Part shown: one piece after another, positions 51,538 through 59,918 of the stretch | Layout: each line of letters starts with the position of its first letter | Position numbering within the stretch: the first letter of the stretch is position 1 | NCBI RefSeq assembly: GCF_014287475.1 | Contig: NZ_JACOPF010000001.1 | Location: 1,240,001-1,304,000 of the forward strand | DNA: 64,000 nucleotides | Direction: 5' to 3' | Source: Mediterraneibacter hominis | GTDB taxonomy: Bacteria; Bacillota; Clostridia; Lachnospirales; Lachnospiraceae | Notes under the pieces: model-generated | Told to the model about the DNA's origin: nothing | Seen by the model: only the letters and a program-made list of their open reading frames with translations | Databases searched by the model: none | Program-made: the position numbers and the translations under genes

Positions 51538-52731
51538 ATGAAAACTTTACAGGACTATATTGATAAGCTGAATTCTTTGAACTTTAAGGATATGTACAAT
51601 GGGGACTTTTTCCTTACATGGGAAAAGACAGATGACGAACTGGAAGCTGTCTTTACACTTGCTGACGCACTGCGTTTCATGCGTGAGAATAATATTTCTA
51701 CAAAGGTATTTGAAAGCGGTCTTGGAATTTCTCTGTTCCGTGATAATTCTACACGTACCCGTTTCTCTTTCGCTTCCGCATGTAACCTCCTGGGATTAGA
51801 GGTACAGGATTTGGACGAAGGGAAATCACAGGTAGCCCATGGCGAGACAGTACGCGAAACGGCCAACATGATTTCTTTTATGGCAGATGTAATTGGAATC
51901 CGCGACGATATGTATATCGGCAAAGGAAACGCTTACATGCATGAGGTTGTTGACGCTGTAACGCAGGGGAATAAAGACGGCATTCTGGAACAGAAGCCAA
52001 CACTTGTAAACCTGCAGTGCGACATCGATCATCCAACGCAGGCAATGGCAGACATGCTCCATATCATCCATGAATTTGGCGGCGTCGAAAATTTAAAGGG
52101 AAAGAAACTCGCCATGACATGGGCTTACTCTCCCTCCTACGGAAAGCCATTGTCCGTCCCACAGGGAATTATCGGACTTATGACACGTTTCGGCATGGAT
52201 GTTGTTCTGGCACATCCAGAAGGATACGAGGTATTCCCAGAGGTAGAAGAAGTGGCTGCTAAAAACGCGAAGAAATCCGGCGGTACATTTACAAAGACAA
52301 ACAGTATGGAGGAAGCATTCAAAGACGCAGATATTGTATATCCAAAGAGCTGGGCGCCGTTTGCCGCAATGGAAAAGCGTACAGAGCTCTATGGCAACGG
52401 TGATTTTGAAGGAATCGATAAGCTGGAAAAAGAACTGCTCGCACAGAACGCAGAGCACAAGGACTGGGCTTGTACAGAAGAACTGATGAAAATAACAAAA
52501 GACGGTAAGGCACTTTACCTGCACTGTCTGCCGGCTGATATTACAGGCGTAAGCTGTGAGTCCGGCGAGGTGGATGCCAGCGTATTTGACCGCTACAGAG
52601 ATCCCCTCTACAAAGAGGCCAGCTACAAGCCATACATCATCGCCGCTATGATCTTCCTCGCAAAATTTGCAGATCCGGCAGACATTCTGAAAAAACTAGA
52701 AGAAAAAAAGACACCGCGCGTGTTTGATTAA
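51538..52731 (+). CDS. ygeW: knotted carbamoyltransferase YgeW
   Basis: 397 residues. Aspartate/ornithine carbamoyltransferase fold. The carbamoyl phosphate loop STRTR is at 71-75, with DIDHPTQAMADM and LHCLPADITG as in the family. Not OTCase or ATCase by its substrate loops; E. coli YgeW has no proven substrate. With the carbamate kinase three genes on, it most likely runs in reverse, turning a ureido intermediate into carbamoyl phosphate. AAGGAGGAAATAAAC precedes the ATG; 90 bases after ygeY. Confidence 0.95.
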   Translation: MKTLQDYIDKLNSLNFKDMYNGDFFLTWEKTDDELEAVFTLADALRFMRENNISTKVFESGLGISLFRDNSTRTRFSFASACNLLGLEVQDLDEGKSQVAHGETVRETANMISFMADVIGIRDDMYIGKGNAYMHEVVDAVTQGNKDGILEQKPTLVNLQCDIDHPTQAMADMLHIIHEFGGVENLKGKKLAMTWAYSPSYGKPLSVPQGIIGLMTRFGMDVVLAHPEGYEVFPEVEEVAAKNAKKSGGTFTKTNSMEEAFKDADIVYPKSWAPFAAMEKRTELYGNGDFEGIDKLEKELLAQNAEHKDWACTEELMKITKDGKALYLHCLPADITGVSCESGEVDASVFDRYRDPLYKEASYKPYIIAAMIFLAKFADPADILKKLEEKKTPRVFD

Positions 52732-52778
52732 AACGTACAATGAACGAAAAGTGTATGTATAAGGAAGGAGAAAAACTT

Positions 52779-53162
52779 ATGTTAAAATATGTAGATACAA
52801 AAAAGGCTCCAGCAGCTATCGGGCCTTATTCACAAGGCATCGTATTAAATGGAATCGCATTCTTTTCCGGGCAGATTCCATTGAGCCCTGAGACTGGCGA
52901 GGTGGTCGGCTCTACGGTAGAGGAACAGGCAGAACAGGTTATGAAAAACATCCAGGCTCTCTTAGACAGCCAGGCCGCGTCATTTACCGACGTAGTAAAA
53001 ACGACCTGTTTTCTCGCGGATATGAAAGACTTCGCTGCATTTAATGAAGTCTATGCAAAATATTTCACAGGAAAACCAGCTCGTTCCTGCGTTGCAGTAA
53101 AAGAGCTTCCAAAGGGAGTGCTCTGTGAAGTAGAGACCATCGCCGCAGTAAAAGAGGCTTAA
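52779..53162 (+). CDS. ridA: RidA family enamine/imine deaminase
   Basis: 127 residues from ATG 52779 (AAGGAAGGAG upstream). Family marks: APAAIGPYSQGIV, FFSGQIPLSPETGE, the active-site Arg in GKPARSCVAVKELPKG and VETIAAV. RidA hydrolyses reactive 2-aminoacrylate. YgeX makes exactly such an intermediate, so this copy would clear it and finish release of pyruvate and ammonia. Confidence 0.94.
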   Translation: MLKYVDTKKAPAAIGPYSQGIVLNGIAFFSGQIPLSPETGEVVGSTVEEQAEQVMKNIQALLDSQAASFTDVVKTTCFLADMKDFAAFNEVYAKYFTGKPARSCVAVKELPKGVLCEVETIAAVKEA

Positions 53163-53178
53163 TTCCAGGAGGTCCGTT

Positions 53179-54123
53179 ATGGAAAAGAAAAAACGTATCG
53201 TTATCGCTCTGGGGGGCAATGCTCTTGGCAATACGCTCCCTGAACAGATGAAAGCCGTAAAAATTACCTCCCGTGCAATTGTGGATCTGATTGAGGAGGG
53301 CTGTGAGGTTGTCGTTGCCCACGGCAACGGCCCCCAGGTCGGCATGGTCAACAACGCTATGCTCGCCCTCACCCATGAGGATCCGCTGCAGCCCAATACT
53401 CCTCTGTCTGTCTGTGTTGCCATGAGCCAGGCATATATCGGATACGATCTGCAAAATGCATTGAGGGAAGAACTTTTAAATCGGAATATAACAGACATAC
53501 CTGTTGCCACTATGATTACCCAGGTTCGCGTGGACGCGCAAGATCCTGCATTTTCCAATCCTTCTAAGCCGATTGGCCGTTTCCTTACAAAGGAACAGGC
53601 AAAACAGATGGAAGAAAAATATGATTATATTATGAAGGAAGATGCCGGACGCGGTTACCGCCGTGTTGTCGCCTCCCCTAAACCGCAGGAAATCATAGAA
53701 ATCGGAACTATCCGCACAATGGTGGACTCCGGCGATTTGGTCATTGCCTGCGGCGGCGGCGGAATCCCCGTTACACGCCAGGGCAATCACTTAAAAGGTG
53801 CCAGCGCCGTAATTGACAAAGACTTCGCGAGCTGCCTGCTCGCCAAAGAGTTGGACGCAGACTTTTTGATCATCTTAACAGCAGTAGAAAAAGTGGCAGT
53901 CAACTTTGGAAAGCCTGAACAGAAATGGCTGGATGAACTGACTCCCAAAGCCGCTCGGGAATACATGGAAGAAGGACACTTTGCTCCCGGCTCTATGCTG
54001 CCAAAAGTACAGGCAGCCGTAGAATTTGCTGAATCCAAACCAGGAAGACAGGCACTCATCACGCTTCTGGAAAAAGCAAAAGACGGAATTCTTGGAAAAA
54101 CAGGAACAAGGATTCATCTATAG
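53179..54123 (+). CDS. arcC: carbamate kinase
   Basis: 314 residues. Amino-acid kinase fold: IVIALGGNALGN, VVVAHGNGPQVGMV, VIACGGGGIPVTR and ASAVIDKDFASCLLA. Transfers phosphate from carbamoyl phosphate to ADP, giving ATP, ammonia and CO2. Equivalent to E. coli YqeA of the same cluster. 16 bases after ridA with CAGGAGG. It is the energy-yielding end of the operon. Confidence 0.95.
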   Translation: MEKKKRIVIALGGNALGNTLPEQMKAVKITSRAIVDLIEEGCEVVVAHGNGPQVGMVNNAMLALTHEDPLQPNTPLSVCVAMSQAYIGYDLQNALREELLNRNITDIPVATMITQVRVDAQDPAFSNPSKPIGRFLTKEQAKQMEEKYDYIMKEDAGRGYRRVVASPKPQEIIEIGTIRTMVDSGDLVIACGGGGIPVTRQGNHLKGASAVIDKDFASCLLAKELDADFLIILTAVEKVAVNFGKPEQKWLDELTPKAAREYMEEGHFAPGSMLPKVQAAVEFAESKPGRQALITLLEKAKDGILGKTGTRIHL

Positions 54124-54135
54124 AACGAAAAAATC

Positions 54136-54170
54136 GGCAGAGAGTGGATTATGCTCCCTGCCATTTTTTT
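54136..54170 (+). terminator. terminator of the rightward purine operon
   Basis: GGCAGAGAG and CTCCCTGCC form a 9-base stem with one mismatch, followed by ATTTTTTT. The stop of the convergent xylulokinase gene (54149) lies in its loop. Confidence 0.85.
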
Positions 54171-55630
54171 CTGTCAAAAAATTGTTTTAATGCTGGATAT
54201 AGCTCTTTAAATCTTATATATTGGCTTTCATATCTATCCACAAGTTTTGTTTCTGGAACAACTGTGCATTTCACTTTTGTCAGCTTTTCTGCTGCCTCTT
54301 TGATATTCGCATAGCTTCCGCATCCTGTGGCTGCTAAAATTGCAGCACCGTACGCCGGCCCCTCTTCCTGTTCCATACTATCTAATTCCATTCCCATCAC
54401 ATTTGCCATTATTCTACGCCACAAAAAGCTTTTTGCACCTCCTCCGCAGATACTCGCTCTCTTTGGCATCACTCCCGTCATACGTGCCGCTTCCAGCGAA
54501 TCTCTCAACCCAAACGCCACCCCTTCCATCACGGCAAGTGTCATCTCCTTTCTGGAGGTATTCATATCCATTCCAACAAAAGCAGCACGGGCATTTGGAT
54601 CATTATGCGGACACCTCTCTCCCATTAAATATGGCAGATACATCACTTTATTTTCCCCCAAGTGTCTGATTCCTTTCTGTTCCTTTCCATAATTTTCCGT
54701 CTCCAGTACACTTTCCATCCACCACTTATTGCAGGATGCCGCGCTTAACATGCATCCCATTAAATGATACTTTCCATCTGCATGCGCAAAAGAATGTAAT
54801 ACATACCCTTCATCCATTCTGAATGTATCGCTAGAGATAAAAATTGTTCCCCCTGTTCCAAGAGATATATTGCATCTGTTATTTCCCACTGTCCCTGTTC
54901 CTATTGCAGCAGCCGCATTATCACCTGCTCCCGCTACTACTTTTATAGTTCCGCTTATTTCTAATTCGCGGCATATCTCTTTTGTCAATTCTCCGACTAT
55001 TTCCCAGCTTTCTACCGGTTTTGGAAGCATTGTTTCCGATATCCCGCATATTCTCATCATTTCTTTAGACCATCTTTTATTTTTAACGTCAAACAAAAGT
55101 GTACCGGACGCGTCCGAAAAATCTGTGCAAAATACTCCTGTCAGGCGAAAGGTAATATAATCTTTGGGAAGCATGATTTTACAGATTTTAGAAAAGTTTT
55201 CCGGTTCATGCTTTTTAAGCCAACGTATTTTGGATGCTGTAAATCCTGTAAATGCAATGTTTCCGGTATATTGTGCCACTCTTTCCTTTCCAATTTCACG
55301 ATTCAGATAATCTGTCTCTTCCTCTGCCCTGCCGTCATTCCAGAGAATGGCAGGGCGAATTACTTTCCCCTCTTTATCCAACAATACAAGTCCGTGCATC
55401 TGCCCGCTTAATCCAATCCCTGCAATTTTGTCTTTCTCCTGATTTGCCGTCAGTTCCTTTAAACCTTCTATTATATTCTGAAACCAAATTTCTGGATTTT
55501 GCTCTGCCCACCCTCTTTGCGGAAAAGAAACCGCATATTGTTTAGACACTGTCTTATATACCTCTCCGTTTTCATTCATCAATAGAAGTTTCCCTGCAGA
55601 CGTTCCTAGATCCATTCCTATAAAAAGCAT
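54149..55630 (-). CDS. xylB: xylulokinase
   Basis: 493 residues. FGGY kinase: LFIGMDLGTSAGKLLLM at the start, AGIGLSGQMHGLVLLD, ILWNDGRAEEE, AGAGDNAAAAIGTG and CGGGAKSFLWRRIMANV. The MHGLV block is typical of D-xylulose kinases. Last gene of the pentose operon, 21 bases after rpiB. Feeds xylulose 5-phosphate to the operon's own transketolase. Confidence 0.92.
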   Translation of the reverse strand: MLFIGMDLGTSAGKLLLMNENGEVYKTVSKQYAVSFPQRGWAEQNPEIWFQNIIEGLKELTANQEKDKIAGIGLSGQMHGLVLLDKEGKVIRPAILWNDGRAEEETDYLNREIGKERVAQYTGNIAFTGFTASKIRWLKKHEPENFSKICKIMLPKDYITFRLTGVFCTDFSDASGTLLFDVKNKRWSKEMMRICGISETMLPKPVESWEIVGELTKEICRELEISGTIKVVAGAGDNAAAAIGTGTVGNNRCNISLGTGGTIFISSDTFRMDEGYVLHSFAHADGKYHLMGCMLSAASCNKWWMESVLETENYGKEQKGIRHLGENKVMYLPYLMGERCPHNDPNARAAFVGMDMNTSRKEMTLAVMEGVAFGLRDSLEAARMTGVMPKRASICGGGAKSFLWRRIMANVMGMELDSMEQEEGPAYGAAILAATGCGSYANIKEAAEKLTKVKCTVVPETKLVDRYESQYIRFKELYPALKQFFDRKKWQGA

Positions 55631-55651
55631 CGCTTGTTTCCCTGCCTTCTC

Positions 55652-56101
55652 TTATATACGGTATTTCTTTTCGATATGTTCGATTCTTTCTACTTTGGGA
55701 AGCGATGCGCCTCCTGTAAAATCACATTTTAGCCATATATCCAAAATTGTTTTCGCCAGCTCAAACCCTATCACTCGCTCCCCCATACAGAGAATCTGTG
55801 CATTGTTACTCTTGCGCGCCCTTTCCGCCGAAAAGGCATCATGGCATACTGCTGCTCTGATTCCTGGGATCTTATTTGCCGAAATTGCCATTCCTATCCC
55901 TGTCCCACAGACTAAAATTCCGCGTTCACATTCTTTCGAAAGAATTGCCATGCAAACTCTCTCTGCAACATCTGGATATAAGACTTTTTCTCCTTTTTGC
56001 GCGCCAAAGTCTTTCCATTCGATTTTCTTTTTATCTAGATATTCTTCCAACACCACTTTTAATTCATAAGCTGCCTCATCACAGCCAATTGCTATTTTCA
56101 T
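55652..56101 (-). CDS. rpiB: ribose 5-phosphate isomerase B/LacAB family
   Basis: 149 residues from ATG 56101; a GTG three codons upstream overlaps the preceding stop (GTGA) and could also be used. Family marks: IAIGCDEAAYELK, the active-site Cys in GILVCGTGIGMAISANK, and RAAVCHDAFSAERARKSNNAQIL. Interconverts ribose and ribulose 5-phosphates; allose or galactose 6-phosphate relatives cannot be excluded. Confidence 0.9.
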   Translation of the reverse strand: MKIAIGCDEAAYELKVVLEEYLDKKKIEWKDFGAQKGEKVLYPDVAERVCMAILSKECERGILVCGTGIGMAISANKIPGIRAAVCHDAFSAERARKSNNAQILCMGERVIGFELAKTILDIWLKCDFTGGASLPKVERIEHIEKKYRI

Positions 56102-56106
56102 CGCTC

Positions 56107-57069
56107 TCACCGCCTGTGCATTTTCTCCCTGAATTCTTCTAGCTGCCTGTTGTCTGGGGCTGCATTCATAAGACCTGTTTTTGTCACAGCATACGCACCT
56201 GCCAGGGCAGCAAAATCCAGGCTTTCGCCCACATCCCTTCCCCGCATCAGGCTATGGAGAAATACACCTCCAAAAATATCCCCTGCTCCAGTAGAATCAA
56301 TCTCTTCCACCTCATATGGACGGACATAGTATGTTCTTCCTTCTTCAAATGCATAGCTCCCTTTGCTGCCACATTTTAAGGCAATAATTTTCCCTCTCCC
56401 GGACCATGTTCTACAAGACTCCCTTTCGTCGCCTTCTCCCAAAAACAACTCCGCTTCTCCCTCACTTGGCAAGAAAAGATTGCTTCTTTCAAAAAATGGA
56501 GTACACATTTTTACAAATTCTTTTTCTGCCATCATTTCCTTGCGGTAATTAGGATCAAAGCTTACGATTGTCGTGTCATCGATATAGTTTAATGCCCGTC
56601 TGCACGCTTCTGCTATCGACTCACTCACCGCGCAGGCAAAACCGGAAATGTGGAAAACTTTTACATTTTTAAGTACCTCTATATATTCTTCCCTCCATTT
56701 CAATTTTGCGGCGGCGGAAGATTTTAAAGTAAAAAAGAAATCTCTTTTCCCATTACTGTACTTCGATACAACGGAAAGCCCTGTCATTGAATCAGGTATC
56801 TGTTCTATGTATTTTGTGCAAACATGATGTCTTTCCATCTGATTGACAAACGCGGCTCCAAAATCGTCTTTTCCTGCGGTTCCTATATATACAGTCTTTC
56901 GCCCCTGTAATGCACATGCATTTAAAAAGATTCCCGGATCTCCCGCAGGATATGGCCCTTTGAAACACCCCTGTTCTCTTAAAGGAGAGTCATATCCTTC
57001 TTTAATAAGTTCCACCATTGGTATCCCAAAGATACACACATCGTTTTCTTTTTCTGAAAATTTCAACAT
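56107..57069 (-). CDS. PfkB family sugar kinase
   Basis: 320 residues. Ribokinase fold: an N-terminal sugar-binding part with PAGDPGIFLNACALQG, middle SFDPNYRKEMM, and the C-terminal catalytic STGAGDIFGGVFLHS (general base Asp). Substrate not evident; ribose or a ketopentose fits the operon. The start has only a distant AAAGGA, so translation may depend on the upstream gene. Confidence 0.87.
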   Translation of the reverse strand: MLKFSEKENDVCIFGIPMVELIKEGYDSPLREQGCFKGPYPAGDPGIFLNACALQGRKTVYIGTAGKDDFGAAFVNQMERHHVCTKYIEQIPDSMTGLSVVSKYSNGKRDFFFTLKSSAAAKLKWREEYIEVLKNVKVFHISGFACAVSESIAEACRRALNYIDDTTIVSFDPNYRKEMMAEKEFVKMCTPFFERSNLFLPSEGEAELFLGEGDERESCRTWSGRGKIIALKCGSKGSYAFEEGRTYYVRPYEVEEIDSTGAGDIFGGVFLHSLMRGRDVGESLDFAALAGAYAVTKTGLMNAAPDNRQLEEFREKMHRR

Positions 57070-57093
57070 TTTGGGTTTTCACAGTCCTTTCCA

Positions 57094-58071
57094 CTATATC
57101 TTTTTCGACAAAAAATCTTTTGTTCTGTCTGCAATAGCCTGTGGAGTCAATCCATATATCTCTAAAAACGTTTTATAAGTAGAAACGGTATGTGGATATT
57201 CATCTGGAAGTCCTATCTTCAAGAATCTACATCCTATTTCCGCGTCCATTAAATAATTAGCAATCATGGAGCCCATTCCGTTCTGTATAGAATGTTCCTC
57301 TAATGTCACAATCGCGCCTGTTTTTTCTGCACAGTGCCGAATTATCTCTGTATCGAGTGGTTTGATTGTATGCATATCAACAACTCCTGCCTCTATCCCC
57401 TTTTTCTGTAAAATGCCAGCTGCCTTTCTTGCTGCCGGTACCATAGTTCCTGTAGCAATAAAATACAAATGCTTCCCTTCGTTTAGTTCAATCGCTTTTC
57501 CAATCTGAAAATCATATTCTTCTTCATATATCACTTCTGGTATGCCGCCCCCAAGACGGATATAAACCGGACTATTTGCTTTTAGTGCCGCTTTTAAACA
57601 TTTTATCATTTCGCTATTGTCAGCCGGACTTAAAACAGTAATACCCGGAAGAGACGTCATAACCCCAATATCTTCCCAGCCAAAATGAGTAACTCCCTGT
57701 GTTCCCATCCCTACACCAGAATCGCCCCCTACTATAATAACCGGAAGTCCACTGTACGCTATATCTACTTTAATCTGCTCAAAACAGCGTTCTGTAGCAA
57801 ATGGCGCAAACGCAAATGCAATCGGCTTCTTTTTATTTCTTGCTAGCCCCGCTGCCACTCCGATCATATTTTGTTCACTTATTCCACATTCTACAAATCG
57901 CTTTTTTGCACTTTTAAACCCACAACATCTGCATGCCTGGCCAGAATCAGCGACAACAAAATATACATTTTCATTCTGCTCGGCTATATATTCTACCAAC
58001 TGACCAAAAAAAGGTCTTTCTTTTATATTCCAATTTTTCACATTTTCTCTGTTAATTTCAAAATTTTTCAT
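57094..58071 (-). CDS. transketolase, C-terminal subunit
   Basis: 325 residues from ATG 58071 (AAGGAG upstream; a TTG three codons earlier is less well spaced). Pyrimidine-binding and C-terminal domains of a split transketolase: GISEQNMIGVAAGLA with the conserved Glu, GVTHFGWEDIGVMTSLPGITVLSPAD and LEEHSIQNGMGSMIA. Works with the N-terminal subunit encoded immediately upstream. Confidence 0.92.
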   Translation of the reverse strand: MKNFEINRENVKNWNIKERPFFGQLVEYIAEQNENVYFVVADSGQACRCCGFKSAKKRFVECGISEQNMIGVAAGLARNKKKPIAFAFAPFATERCFEQIKVDIAYSGLPVIIVGGDSGVGMGTQGVTHFGWEDIGVMTSLPGITVLSPADNSEMIKCLKAALKANSPVYIRLGGGIPEVIYEEEYDFQIGKAIELNEGKHLYFIATGTMVPAARKAAGILQKKGIEAGVVDMHTIKPLDTEIIRHCAEKTGAIVTLEEHSIQNGMGSMIANYLMDAEIGCRFLKIGLPDEYPHTVSTYKTFLEIYGLTPQAIADRTKDFLSKKI

Positions 58072-58072
58072 A

Positions 58073-58897
58073 TTATTCAAGCTCCTTCATAGCCGTACAA
58101 TACTCCGTTTCACTTAACTTAATATGATGCCAGTTATTATTGTTTTCTGCCTCAGCGATCCCTTTTCCTTTTATTGTCTTAGCAATCACGCAGGTCGGAC
58201 AGTTCGTTTTACTTTTTGTTTTGTCCAAAGCCTCCCTTAACTCCTCTATATCGTGCCCGTCTACTATCTTTACATTCCAGCCAAATGCTTTCCATTTCTC
58301 TGCCAGATTGTCCCAGTGATCCCATTTATCCACAACACCGCCATATTGGTATCCATTCGCATCTACTATAGCAGTCAGATTATCCAGCCCGTGCTCTGCT
58401 GCAAACATAACCGCCTCCCATACGCTTCCCTCTCCATTCTCTCCGTCTCCTAAAAGGACATAGGTGTGATATGTTTTTTTATTCACTTTGGCATCATATG
58501 CAATTCCACACGAAACCGACAAGCCATGTCCCAATGAACCAGCCGGATGTTCTATCCCTTTTAGTCCCTTTCCACTCGGATGTCCTGCCAGTCTTGTAAA
58601 GTCGTGGTTAAAGGTCCGCATCTCTTCTCTACTGATCATACCTTGCACAATCAGTGGTGCATACAGCCCTAAAACACCATGCCCTTTACTCAAAATAAAC
58701 CTATCTCTTTCTTCCCAGTCTGGTTCTTCTGGTTTATATGTCATAGCATCGAAATAAAGAACTGCCGCAATATCTGCAAAAGAAAGAGCTGGTCCTACAT
58801 GTGCGCCTTCACTGCCTGCAATTTTTGCCAATTCCAAGCATACTCTTCTAATCTCTTTTGCCTTCTGTTCTAATTCCTGGGTTGTTAATTTCATCAT
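58073..58897 (-). CDS. transketolase, N-terminal subunit
   Basis: 274 residues from the ATG-ATG pair at 58897. Thiamine diphosphate-binding domain: GSEGAHVGPALSFADIAAVLYF, ILSKGHGVLGLYAPL, the ThDP motif GDGENGEGSVWEAVMFA through VDANGYQ. Starts one base after the permease stop and ends one base before its partner, so the pair is made in equal amounts. Confidence 0.93.
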   Translation of the reverse strand: MMKLTTQELEQKAKEIRRVCLELAKIAGSEGAHVGPALSFADIAAVLYFDAMTYKPEEPDWEERDRFILSKGHGVLGLYAPLIVQGMISREEMRTFNHDFTRLAGHPSGKGLKGIEHPAGSLGHGLSVSCGIAYDAKVNKKTYHTYVLLGDGENGEGSVWEAVMFAAEHGLDNLTAIVDANGYQYGGVVDKWDHWDNLAEKWKAFGWNVKIVDGHDIEELREALDKTKSKTNCPTCVIAKTIKGKGIAEAENNNNWHHIKLSETEYCTAMKELE

Positions 58898-58898
58898 T

Positions 58899-59909
58899 TT
58901 ACCCCTTCTTTTCAAGTTGAATTTTTATTTTTTTCTTTTCTTGGTTTTTCTTTCTGATAACATCCGCTAATACTGCCAAAAAGATTACAATTCCTTTTGC
59001 AACATACTGCCAGAACGAAGATACGTTCAACATATTTAATCCATTATTAAGCACACCGATCACGATTACCCCTAATAATGTTCCTCCAATAGTTCCAACG
59101 CCTCCAGTGAAGCTAGCTCCTCCTAATACTACCGCTGCAATCGCATCAAGCTCGTATCCATCCCCCGTATTTGGCGAACCTGCTGACAACCTTCCTGCCA
59201 ATACAATCCCTGCTGCACCGGATAAAAAACCTGAAATAGCGTACACAATCACCTCTGTACGAATCATTTTTATTCCGGCAAATTTGGCCGCCATTCTATT
59301 TCCACCAATCGCATATACATTTCTTCCAAATTTTGTCTTATTTAATAGAAGAAAGCATATAAACATGATGGCAATAGTATAGATAATCGGAAGAGCTATC
59401 GGTCCAACATATCCAGTTCCTATCTGAACCAGTGTCTGTTCCGTAACGCGTATAGGCATTCCATTTGAGATCAGTTTAGCAACTCCCTGGAATATTGTCT
59501 GCGTCGATAGGGTAACCACAAAAGGCGCTATTCCTGTAATTGCAGAAACTGCTCCATTAAATATTCCTACTGCTACACTTAGGAACAAAGCAACTCCAAT
59601 AACAACCCACAACGGTAATTGCCAGTTCGCCAGCGCATATGCTGTAAATACACCCGAAAATGCTAAAACAGACCCTACACTTAAGTCAATTCCTCCTGTT
59701 AAAATTACAAAAGTCATTCCAAACGCTAAAAATGCATTCGTAGAAATCTGTCTGAAAACATTCAAAATATTAGAGGTTTTCAAAAAATTATCCGATATAA
59801 GGCTTACTATTATAACCATCACTAACAACCCAATCAGTATTCCAGAATTTCTTCTGACATAATCTGCTCCAGGTTTTACCGTCCTGTTTATCAAATTCTT
59901 TTCCGTCAT
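58899..59909 (-). CDS. sugar ABC transporter permease (RbsC type)
   Basis: 336 residues, eight to ten membrane helices. RbsC family: FLAFGMTFVILTGGIDLSVGSVLAFSG, NRMAAKFAGIKMIRTEV (coupling loop) and AIAAVVLGGASFTGGVGTIGGTLLG. Imports a pentose with the ATPase and binding protein upstream. ATAGGAG precedes the ATG. Confidence 0.94.
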   Translation of the reverse strand: MTEKNLINRTVKPGADYVRRNSGILIGLLVMVIIVSLISDNFLKTSNILNVFRQISTNAFLAFGMTFVILTGGIDLSVGSVLAFSGVFTAYALANWQLPLWVVIGVALFLSVAVGIFNGAVSAITGIAPFVVTLSTQTIFQGVAKLISNGMPIRVTEQTLVQIGTGYVGPIALPIIYTIAIMFICFLLLNKTKFGRNVYAIGGNRMAAKFAGIKMIRTEVIVYAISGFLSGAAGIVLAGRLSAGSPNTGDGYELDAIAAVVLGGASFTGGVGTIGGTLLGVIVIGVLNNGLNMLNVSSFWQYVAKGIVIFLAVLADVIRKKNQEKKKIKIQLEKKG

Positions 59910-59918
59910 AATTTTCTC

